A stretch of 27,436 nucleotides of DNA from Akkermansiaceae bacterium UBA4589 (GTDB lineage: Bacteria > Verrucomicrobiota > Verrucomicrobiia > Verrucomicrobiales > Akkermansiaceae). Made by a program: the position numbers and the translations under genes. A model generated the notes under the pieces. The model was not told where the DNA came from. It worked only from the letters and a program-made list of their open reading frames with translations, and made no database searches. Below, one piece after another: positions 1 to 6,751 of this stretch; position 1 is the stretch's first letter, and each line of letters begins with the position of its first letter. The stretch covers positions 1 through 27,436 of the forward strand of contig DGJT01000012.1 in the NCBI GenBank assembly GCA_002387565.1, given 5' to 3'.

Positions 1-119
1 TGCTATTGATGAGTTGAACTGAAAAAGACTCTAATCAAATATAGATATTTCACAAGTAAAAATAACCAAAAAGTTAGCTTAATCTGAGAAAAATCTACTT
101 TTTGAAAGTTGCTAACCAC

Positions 120-155
120 AAAAAAGCGCCCAATGTTAACCATTGAACGCTTTTT
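120..155 (-). terminator. Intrinsic terminator of tkt
   Basis: Read on the minus strand, 155-141 and 135-121 form a 15-bp stem around a 5-nt loop (136-140), followed by a U run. Two mismatched-looking positions (CC opposite TT on plus) become G-U pairs in the minus-strand RNA, so the stem is continuous only in that direction. It lies 25 nt beyond the tkt stop. Confidence 0.85.
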
Positions 156-179
156 ATTAAGCTAAATGAAGTTATGAAA

Positions 180-2156
180 TTAAGCTTGAGCAATGATATT
201 CTCAGCGTTCATACCTAGTTCGTTGAGGACGAATCCACCTGGAGCTGAGATACCGAATCTGTCGATGCCGATCACTCTGCCACCGTTGGCTTCGCTGCCG
301 ACGTATTTCCACCAGAGAGCTGATACACCGGCTTCGATAGCGATGCGGCTAGTGCAGCTTGCAGGGAGTACGCTTTCTTTGTATGCGTCGCTTTGTGCAT
401 CGAACACTTCGAGGCAAGGCATAGAGACTACACGTGTACCTGCGCCAAGAGATTTGGCAGCTTCGACGGCGTGTTGGACTTCTGAGCCAGTCGCCATAAT
501 GATGCGCTCGAGAGGGGCTGTTTCTTTTACTAAGATATAACCGCCTTGCATAGTGCCTTGGCGTTTTTCTTGGACGCTGAGGCTTTCTTGGTCAGGGAGG
601 TTTTGACGGCTGAGAATGAGTGCTGTTGGATTTTCGTTGTTAGCAAGAGCTGATACCCAAGCGGCTACGGTTTCTTCACCATCACAAGGACGGTAGACAT
701 GTAGACCTGGAATCACGCGTAATCCACTCACTGTTTCAACAGGTTGGTGAGTAGGGCCGTCCTCACCAACACCTACAGAATCATGAGTGAAAATATAAGT
801 CACAGGGAGGTTAGCCAAAGCAGCTAAACGAATAGAAGGGCGGAGGTAATCAGCAAACACTAGGAAGGTCGCACCACTCGCACGGAAGATACCATCATAA
901 GCAATACCATTGAGGATCGCTCCCATAGCGTGCTCACGAATACCAAACCAGATGTTCTTACCTTCTGGGGTATCGATACTAAAGTCGCCACCATCGTTGA
1001 TGTAGTTCTTAGTTGAGCCAAATAAGTCAGCTGAACCAGTAATGAGTTCTGGCACATGAGTGGCAATATCATTGATGACCTTTCCTCCACTGGCACGTGT
1101 GGCTGCGCCACCTGATTGCTCTGGAAGTTCAGCTAGGAGTTTGTCTGTGTCAATATCAAGATTAAGGCTGTTAGCGAGTTGGTTAGCTAGCTGCGGGTTA
1201 GCGGCTTGCCATGCGCTGTAAGTGTCGTTCCATGCGTCGTATTTAGCTGTGTTCTCTTGGGCAACTTGAGCAAAGTGTGCTTTGACAGAATCAGAGATGT
1301 AGAAAGTTTCAGCTGGAAGACCTAAGCCTGCACGGGCTGTATCGGCAAAGTTAGCGCCACTTTCACCATGACCTTTGGCTGTGCCTGCTACTTCTGGGAT
1401 ACCACGGCCAATTTCAGTTTTGGCAATGATGATACTTGGCTTACCTGTAGTTGCTTTGGCTGCGGCGATAGCTGAGTCAATTGCTGAGAAATCATGACCG
1501 TCGATGGTTTGTACGCTCCAACCTAGTGATTCAAAGTAAAGCTCTGCATTTTCACTCTGAGTTTGGTCAGCAAGCGCATCAAGGGTGACATCGTTGCTAT
1601 CATAAATTAGTACGAGATTATCGAGTTTGTTGTGTCCTGCGAATGCAATGGCTTCACGAGCGACACCTTCTTGTAAACAGCCGTCACCAGCAAGAGCGAT
1701 AACATGACTATCAAAGATAGTGTGCTCTGCTGTATTATAAAGAGCCGCTGCTTTTTTCATGCTAAGTGCGTAACCTGCTGCGTTACCTACACCTTGTCCA
1801 AGTGGGCCTGTGGTGGCTTCTACACCTGGAGTTTCATTGAACTCTGGGTGACCTGGTGTGAGGCTGTGGAATTTGCGGAAATCTTTGACTTCTTGTAGAG
1901 GGAGTTCATAGCCAGCAAGATGTAACCATGAATAGATGAACATAGAGCCATGACCAGCAGAGAGGATGAACCTGTCACGATTGAGCCATTTTGGATCTTG
2001 GTTATGGTAGTTGAGTTGACCTCCGCCAAAAAGTGTGGCTCCAATTTCAGCGCAACCAAGTGGAAGACCCAAGTGACCTGATGAACAAGCATGGACGGCA
2101 TCGATGGCCAGACCTCTAGCTTGAGCTGCTGCTTCTTTTAAAATAACTTCATTCAT
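180..2156 (-). CDS. tkt: Transketolase
   Basis: Thiamine-diphosphate enzyme of the non-oxidative pentose phosphate pathway that moves two-carbon ketol units between sugar phosphates; cytosolic. The 658 residues match the usual full length (E. coli TktA is about 663). The N-terminal ThDP domain shows LSAGHGSMF (66-73), GPLGQG (117-122), the GDG motif of the ThDP site (157-159) and YDSNDVT (185-191). The central Pyr domain carries IREHAMG (406-412) with the catalytic Glu408, and THDSVGVGEDGPTHQ follows at 457-471. No key residue is missing. It lies 47 nt downstream of rnpA with no terminator between, so read-through from the rpmH promoter is likely. Upstream of the ATG the sequence is A/T-rich (AATTATT before ATG) with no Shine-Dalgarno motif. 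Confidence 0.97.
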   Translation of the reverse strand: MNEVILKEAAAQARGLAIDAVHACSSGHLGLPLGCAEIGATLFGGGQLNYHNQDPKWLNRDRFILSAGHGSMFIYSWLHLAGYELPLQEVKDFRKFHSLTPGHPEFNETPGVEATTGPLGQGVGNAAGYALSMKKAAALYNTAEHTIFDSHVIALAGDGCLQEGVAREAIAFAGHNKLDNLVLIYDSNDVTLDALADQTQSENAELYFESLGWSVQTIDGHDFSAIDSAIAAAKATTGKPSIIIAKTEIGRGIPEVAGTAKGHGESGANFADTARAGLGLPAETFYISDSVKAHFAQVAQENTAKYDAWNDTYSAWQAANPQLANQLANSLNLDIDTDKLLAELPEQSGGAATRASGGKVINDIATHVPELITGSADLFGSTKNYINDGGDFSIDTPEGKNIWFGIREHAMGAILNGIAYDGIFRASGATFLVFADYLRPSIRLAALANLPVTYIFTHDSVGVGEDGPTHQPVETVSGLRVIPGLHVYRPCDGEETVAAWVSALANNENPTALILSRQNLPDQESLSVQEKRQGTMQGGYILVKETAPLERIIMATGSEVQHAVEAAKSLGAGTRVVSMPCLEVFDAQSDAYKESVLPASCTSRIAIEAGVSALWWKYVGSEANGGRVIGIDRFGISAPGGFVLNELGMNAENIIAQA

Positions 2157-2203
2157 AATAATTTTAGATGTGTAAAAGGTGTCGTAATTTTTGTTGTAGG
2201 TAG

Positions 2204-2554
2204 TTACTTGATATTGAACTGTCCAAGTATCCGATTCCAGTCCTCTTGTAGAGTAGAGAAAGTAGCCTGTCTAGCGTTTTTTCTAAGGATGATTACGAAA
2301 TAATAAGGCTGTGATTGAAATAGTATTAAATCTGATTGAATCAGGCTTTTTACTCTGCGACGCAGCTTATTTCGAACTACGGCATTACCAATTTTCTTGG
2401 TAGCAATGATGCCAAATTTGGCATGAGTTAAATCTGCGGATTTATAGGCAGATACCACTAAATGATGGCTAGATTTACTCTTGCCGTGGAGCTTGCTATT
2501 AGCAAACTCTTCATGGGTGCGCATAAAGAAGGTTGTTCTCGCAAACGCACCCAT
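2204..2554 (-). CDS. rnpA: Ribonuclease P protein component
   Basis: Basic protein subunit of RNase P, which helps the catalytic RNA cleave tRNA 5' leaders. The diagnostic RNR box is present at residues 53-67 (KKIGNAVVRNKLRRR). The length of 116 aa is normal. The first 10 residues are not typical of the family, and a second Met at residue 11 (2524) just before THEEF is a plausible alternative start. The gene begins 12 nt after the rpmH stop, the standard rpmH-rnpA arrangement. It is followed by tkt rather than the frequent yidD/yidC partners. Confidence 0.93.
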   Translation of the reverse strand: MGAFARTTFFMRTHEEFANSKLHGKSKSSHHLVVSAYKSADLTHAKFGIIATKKIGNAVVRNKLRRRVKSLIQSDLILFQSQPYYFVIILRKNARQATFSTLQEDWNRILGQFNIK

Positions 2555-2566
2555 AAAATAATTTAA

Positions 2567-2770
2567 TTAACGCTTGTTCTTATCAGCGCCAGTAGTGTGC
2601 TGTTGAGTGTGGCGTTTGTAGTGGAGTTCTGTTCCTCTAGGAAGGATGTTTTTGCGGCCCTTGCGACGGCGATTTTTGAGAATGCTGCGACCTGCTTTAG
2701 TGCTCATGCGTGAGCGGAAACCGTGCTGGCGTTTGCGGACTCTTTTTGATGGTTGATACGTACGTTTCAT
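2567..2770 (-). CDS. rpmH: 50S ribosomal protein L34 with C-terminal extension
   Basis: Ribosomal large-subunit protein. The start MKRTYQPSKR and the core HGFRSRMSTKAGR...RRRKGRK are classic L34. The conserved fold normally ends near residue 44. This protein runs on for about 24 more residues (44-67), rich in His, Lys and Gln, before a stop. The extension is continuous in frame and ends 12 nt before rnpA. A good sigma-70-like promoter lies upstream on the minus strand. No dnaA or DnaA boxes are visible on the divergent side, so the common oriC-dnaA-rpmH linkage is not seen here. Confidence 0.95.
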   Translation of the reverse strand: MKRTYQPSKRVRKRQHGFRSRMSTKAGRSILKNRRRKGRKNILPRGTELHYKRHTQQHTTGADKNKR

Positions 2771-2840
2771 AATCTTGAATTAAGTGTTAACTTAAAAGAA
2801 AGTAACTTGAGATTTTTCTCAAAGGTTTAAATGGATGGGG

Positions 2841-2868
2841 ATTCTATTTAATTAATTGCTATTGTCAA
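2841..2868 (-). promoter_or_regulatory. Promoter of rpmH-rnpA(-tkt)
   Basis: On the minus strand TTGACA (2868-2863), a 16-bp spacer and TAGAAT (2846-2841) match the sigma-70 consensus at 6/6 and 5/6 positions. The predicted transcript would start near 2834, giving a leader of about 64 nt. Confidence 0.7.
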
Positions 2869-2954
2869 TGTAAAATAAGAATAATTTGATTTTTTCTCTA
2901 TAGTTTGGGTTTGGAAGTTCTTTTTTTTAAAGTTTTTAGATTGCTGTATAACCC

Positions 2955-2984
2955 TTGACCTCATGTTTGAGTTATGGCTAGTAT
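2955..2984 (+). promoter_or_regulatory. Promoter of GNAT-aroK
   Basis: TTGACC (2955-2960), an 18-bp spacer and TAGTAT (2979-2984). The predicted start near 2991 leaves a leader of only about 20 nt, which contains no Shine-Dalgarno motif. Confidence 0.55.
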
Positions 2985-3011
2985 ATGACAAAATAAGTTT
3001 AAGTCATAATA

Positions 3012-3491
3012 ATGTCAGAGCAAAATGTTAGAATAGAAATCGCGACTCTAGATGAGTTAGCTCAGCTCACTGATTTAGTCACTGATTTGATGGATTTGCA
3101 AGAAGACTTTGAGGCTAATGCTATCTTACATGAGAGAGGCTTGAGGTTGATCCTCGAAGATCCCAGTCGTGGACGTATTTTTGTGATTCGTAATGACTAT
3201 CAAATTTTAGGTATGGTAAATACCTTGTTTACAGTTTCTACCGCTTTAGGTGGTTTTGTGATTCTTATGGAAGATTTTGTGATTCACCCTGAGCATAGAG
3301 GGCATAATTATGGGACTAAGCTCTTGGATTATCTTACAAAATTTGCTCAAGAAAGAGACTTTAAGCGTATCACTTTATTAGCTGATAAGCTCAGCGCAGA
3401 TTCACAAAAGTTCTTTAAAAGTCACGGGTTTAAATATTCTAGCTTAACCCCTATGAGGCTTATACTGAACTCTACTAATGACTATGATTAA
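3012..3491 (+). CDS. GNAT-family N-acetyltransferase
   Basis: Acetyl-CoA-dependent acetyltransferase of unknown substrate, cytosolic. The family is recognised by the acetyl-CoA-binding motif A (FVIHPEHRGHNYG, about 89-101, with the R/Q-x-x-G-x-G loop as RGHNYG at 96-101). Motif B-like sequence follows (ITLLADKLSADSQKFFKSHGF), and its KFFKSHGF segment is typical of the GNAT C-terminal region. The length of 159 aa is normal. Its last 14 nt overlap the start of aroK, implying translational coupling. The specific substrate cannot be deduced. Confidence 0.88.
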   Translation: MSEQNVRIEIATLDELAQLTDLVTDLMDLQEDFEANAILHERGLRLILEDPSRGRIFVIRNDYQILGMVNTLFTVSTALGGFVILMEDFVIHPEHRGHNYGTKLLDYLTKFAQERDFKRITLLADKLSADSQKFFKSHGFKYSSLTPMRLILNSTNDYD

Positions 3492-4020
3492 TCATAAAAA
3501 TATCATACTTATTGGATTTATGGGCTGCGGTAAAAGTACGGTAGGTTATGAGTTAGCCAAGAAGTTAAACTTTAATTTCATTGATGCAGACGCAGCTATT
3601 GAAGCTATAGCAGGTGAGAATATTCATCAGATATTTAGTGAGCGAGGTGAGTCCGCTTTTCGCAAACTAGAAACAGATTACCTCAAGCAATTATGTGAGC
3701 AAAATATAGCTGGTAATATTTTAGCTACAGGTGGAGGTATGGCTCTAAGTGAGGAAAATCAAAAATATATGAAGCAATTAGGTGTCGTGGTTTGGTTGGA
3801 TGCCAAGTTTGATTTGATTTGGCAGAGAGTAAAATCTGCTAAACATCGCCCTTTAGTAACCAATACAGAGGAGGCCAAAGTTAATTTACAAACACTATAT
3901 AAATCTAGAGTAGATGTTTATGCTCAAGCTTGTGATTTAAAAGTGGAAATAGACAGATTGACGCTTGATGAAATTATTTTAGGCATCATTGAATCTATTC
4001 GTTACGCTAAAGAATCTTAG
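3478..4020 (+). CDS. aroK: Shikimate kinase
   Basis: Phosphorylates shikimate at the 3-hydroxyl with ATP, the fifth step of the chorismate pathway. Visible are the P-loop GFMGCGKST (13-21), the shikimate-binding DADAAIE (36-42), Arg62 in GESAFRKLE, the GGG loop (85-87) and the lid arginine in KHRPL (about 121-125). The length of 180 aa is typical. An alternative start two codons in (3484) is possible. The frame overlaps the GNAT gene by 14 nt. It is followed after 62 nt by the pilT pair; aroB, a frequent neighbour, is not in the window. Confidence 0.95.
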   Translation: MTMINHKNIILIGFMGCGKSTVGYELAKKLNFNFIDADAAIEAIAGENIHQIFSERGESAFRKLETDYLKQLCEQNIAGNILATGGGMALSEENQKYMKQLGVVVWLDAKFDLIWQRVKSAKHRPLVTNTEEAKVNLQTLYKSRVDVYAQACDLKVEIDRLTLDEIILGIIESIRYAKES

Positions 4021-4082
4021 TGGATTTTTGAACTTGCTTTTTCCTTTGGTTTTATTAGTCTCTCATCTTTGTTTTATTCATT

Positions 4083-5150
4083 ATGTATTTACCTGATAAC
4101 GTCCAAGAATACTTAAAGTTTGCTCGCGATTATGGAGCGTCTGACTTGCATCTTAATACAGGGTCTAGGCCACATTGGAGGATTAATGGTCATTTGAGTC
4201 GTATTTGGGATGAGGCTCCACGCATGGATGAGTCTAAAATGCAGGCGTGTCTGGACAGTCTAATCACAGATAAGCAACGAGAAATTTTAACTAAAGATGG
4301 GCATTTAGATTTTTCTTATAGTGATCAAGGAGGTAGATATCGAGCTTCTGTGGTTAAACATCGCAAAGGCTATGGTTTAGTATTTAGAATTGTAGCTGAT
4401 AAAGTAAAGAGCCTTGCTGAACTGGGCATTGAATGCAAGCCACTCATTGATTTATGTCATTATCAAAATGGCATCATTTTGGTGACGGGTTCTATGGGTT
4501 CGGGTAAATCCACAACATTAGCCGCCTTAGTTGATTACATTAATCAAACACGTCCAGAGCATATTTTGACCCTAGAAGACCCTGTGGAGTTTATTTTTGA
4601 ATCAGCGAAAAGTCAGATTAATCAACGCGAAATCCCCACACATAGTGAATCTTTTGCTCGTGCGCTTAGAGCTTCGTTACGTGAGGATCCAGATGTGATT
4701 ATGGTAGGGGAGATGCGTGATTTGGAAACGATTAGTTTGGCACTTACTGCCGCTGAAACAGGTCACTTGGTTATCGCTACCTTGCACACAGCAAACGCTA
4801 TAGGTACTTTAGATAGAATTATGGATGCCTTTCCTTCTGCTCAAAGAGATCAGATACGTGTTATGTTAGCAGAATCGTTAAGAGGTATTTTTTGTCAGCA
4901 ACTTGTTCCAAGAATTGATAACGAATGTATGGTTGCGGCTCATGAGCTATTATTAAATAATATGGCTGTGGCTAACTGTATTCGAGAGGGCAAGACATTT
5001 ATGCTCAAGGGTATTATGCAAATTGCAAAAAATGAAGGTATGACGCTTATGGATGAAAGCTTAATGCATTTACGTAGAAGCAACCTTATTTCAGAAGAAG
5101 AATTTAAAGCACGTCTAACTGATGTAGCAAGCTACATCAGTGAAAGCTAA
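4083..5150 (+). CDS. pilT: PilT-family type IV pilus retraction ATPase (first copy)
   Basis: Hexameric secretion-type ATPase that drives pilus retraction from the cytoplasmic base. The 355 residues include the N-terminal PAS-like domain (SDLHLNTG near 20-27), Walker A GSMGSGKST (136-144), the Asp box LEDPVEF, the Walker B region DPDVIMVGEMRD (202-213) and the His box HLVIATLHT (228-236). Walker A has Ser-Met where most PilT proteins have Pro-Thr, but the glycines, Lys and Thr that contact nucleotide are kept. It is followed 17 nt later by a second PilT-like gene. PilT and PilU paralogues are often adjacent, and I cannot say which role this copy plays. Confidence 0.9.
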   Translation: MYLPDNVQEYLKFARDYGASDLHLNTGSRPHWRINGHLSRIWDEAPRMDESKMQACLDSLITDKQREILTKDGHLDFSYSDQGGRYRASVVKHRKGYGLVFRIVADKVKSLAELGIECKPLIDLCHYQNGIILVTGSMGSGKSTTLAALVDYINQTRPEHILTLEDPVEFIFESAKSQINQREIPTHSESFARALRASLREDPDVIMVGEMRDLETISLALTAAETGHLVIATLHTANAIGTLDRIMDAFPSAQRDQIRVMLAESLRGIFCQQLVPRIDNECMVAAHELLLNNMAVANCIREGKTFMLKGIMQIAKNEGMTLMDESLMHLRRSNLISEEEFKARLTDVASYISES

Positions 5151-5167
5151 TTTATTGATTTTTATTT

Positions 5168-6268
5168 ATGTCTAATTTACTCATTCACAAACTTTTTACT
5201 TATTTAGTAGAAAATAAAGGTTCTGATTTGCATATTTCTCAGGGTCAGCCACCAAAGGTGCGTATCAGTGGAGAATTGGTCGTTATACCTGGCTACCCGG
5301 AACTCACTCACGAAACCATGCTTGAATTGCTGACTTCTATTTGTGAGCCTCATGTTTACGCAAGATTTGAAGCAGAAAATGATTTAGATTTTGCCTACGA
5401 GATGAATGAAGAGTCTAGATTTCGTTGTAACTATTTTGTTCAAGCTCATGGACTGGGAGCTATTTTCCGTCTTATTCCAACTGAGATTTTAACTTTAGAG
5501 GATTTAAGTCTGCCAGATGCAATTGAGAGGTTTACCCATTTACGTTCAGGCTTGGTATTGGTGACCGGCCCTACAGGTTCAGGTAAATCAACAACCCTAG
5601 CTGCCATTATTGATTATATTAATCGTCATCATCGTTATCATATTGTCACGATTGAAGAACCTATCGAATTTGTTCACCAAAATAAGCAATCACTCATCAC
5701 CCAAAGAGAAGTGCCTGTGCATGCACCTAATTTCACCACAGCGCTAAAAGCTGCTATTCGTGAAGATCCCAATATTATTCTAGTTGGTGAGATGCGTGAT
5801 CTAGAAACTATTGGTTTAGCACTAAGTGCGGCAGAAATGGGAGCTTTGGTATTCGGAACCCTGCATACTAACAGTGCGCGTAAGACTATCGACCGTCTCA
5901 TTGATGCCTTTCCTGCTAATCAGCAGGATCAGGTTAGAACTATGTTAGCTGGCTCACTTAAGGGTGTCGTAGCTCAGTTACTCATGAAGCGCATCGATAA
6001 GCCAGGTCGAGTGCCTGTTAATGAAATTTTAGTAGGAGGCACAGCGGTAAGCGCGATTATCCGTGAGGGTGCTACCCATAAATTAGGCGATGCTATTGTT
6101 TCAGGTAAGGCCGAAGGCATGCAATTTATGGATGATGATATATGGGCTAAAATGATTGAAGGCAAAGTCTCAGCAGAAGAAGCTTATATGAAATCTTCTG
6201 ATAAGGCCCGCTTTGCGGCTTTCTTGCCCGAAGAGCTTAAGCAAACAGTGGGCAAGATGGGTAGTTAA
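5168..6268 (+). CDS. pilT: PilT-family type IV pilus retraction ATPase (second copy)
   Basis: Paralogue of the preceding gene with a canonical Walker A GPTGSGKST (134-142), Asp box TIEEPIEF (161-168), Walker B region EDPNIILVGEMRD (199-211) and His box GALVFGTLHT (225-234). VSAIIREGATHKL (294-306) corresponds to the conserved AIRNLIRE segment of PilT C-terminal domains, so this copy looks the more PilT-like of the two. The C-terminus has a short extra tail after the helical domain. It starts 17 nt after the first copy with no Shine-Dalgarno motif. Both copies appear intact and are probably co-transcribed. Confidence 0.9.
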   Translation: MSNLLIHKLFTYLVENKGSDLHISQGQPPKVRISGELVVIPGYPELTHETMLELLTSICEPHVYARFEAENDLDFAYEMNEESRFRCNYFVQAHGLGAIFRLIPTEILTLEDLSLPDAIERFTHLRSGLVLVTGPTGSGKSTTLAAIIDYINRHHRYHIVTIEEPIEFVHQNKQSLITQREVPVHAPNFTTALKAAIREDPNIILVGEMRDLETIGLALSAAEMGALVFGTLHTNSARKTIDRLIDAFPANQQDQVRTMLAGSLKGVVAQLLMKRIDKPGRVPVNEILVGGTAVSAIIREGATHKLGDAIVSGKAEGMQFMDDDIWAKMIEGKVSAEEAYMKSSDKARFAAFLPEELKQTVGKMGS

Positions 6269-6294
6269 GTGACTTTGTCTAACGATGAGTAAAG

Positions 6295-6597
6295 ATGAGT
6301 GACTTTTACGAAGCCTGTTATCAAAAGCTACGCGAAGTCCCAACAGGCTATATCACGACCTACCAAGAATTAGCCTTAGCCCTTAATTCTAGAGCTGTAT
6401 GCGCCGTGGGTACAGCGATGAACAAAAATCCTTACCCTAGAGAAGAGGTGCCTTGCCATAGAGTGGTAAGAAGTGATGGCTCAGTGGGTGGCTATGAATC
6501 TGGAACTGAGCGGAAAATAGAGAGACTCAGAGCCGAAGGTTTAGTCATTATCCAAGGAAAAATTCAAGATTTCGAAACTAAACTGTGGAAGTTTTAA
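6295..6597 (+). CDS. Minimal O6-alkylguanine-DNA alkyltransferase (MGMT family)
   Basis: DNA repair protein of the Ogt/MGMT type that moves alkyl groups from O6-guanine to its own cysteine. Only the DNA-binding and active-site domain is present (100 aa, against about 160-200 in classic Ogt). The order is YITTYQELA, AVGTAMNKNP (37-46), active site PCHR (53-56, Cys54) and GGYESGTERKIERLRAEG. Alkyltransferase-like proteins of this size usually have Trp in place of the Cys. Here the Cys is kept, so real transferase activity is plausible. It lies 26 nt downstream of the second pilT. Confidence 0.88.
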   Translation: MSDFYEACYQKLREVPTGYITTYQELALALNSRAVCAVGTAMNKNPYPREEVPCHRVVRSDGSVGGYESGTERKIERLRAEGLVIIQGKIQDFETKLWKF

Positions 6598-6604
6598 GTG
6601 ATTT

Positions 6605-6750
6605 AGGCCTAACCACAGAAGACACGGAGTACACAGAAAAAGCTAAGCAGAGCAACAGCTCTACTGACGCCCCCGACTAAGTTAATGTCAGCACTTTTAT
6701 TTTTCATTTTTAACTCTTCACTTTTCACTTTTCAGACTTTAGTCTGCACT
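6605..6750 (+). repeat. Interspersed intergenic repeat (accacagaa type) before priA
   Basis: The 154-nt gap between the alkyltransferase gene and priA holds AACCACAGAAGACACGG (6614-6630) running into AAAAAGCTAAGC. This is the same element, in the opposite orientation, as 10381-10443 and 11366-11427, but shortened in the middle. It is followed at 6695-6735 by a pyrimidine-rich run of CTTTTCACTTTT units, like those near 10545, 11510, 16725 and 16870. A 6-bp hairpin with a TT loop (6733-6746, CAGACT/AGTCTG) ends 5 nt before the priA start. Confidence 0.75.
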
Positions 6751-6751
6751 C

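Noticed and set aside
1..119. End of a plus-strand gene (a frame ending at 22)
   Set aside because: Only six codons are visible, too few to support a gene.
2771..3011. Replication origin next to rpmH
   Set aside because: No DnaA-box-like TTATCCACA motifs or dnaA gene; only promoters are visible.
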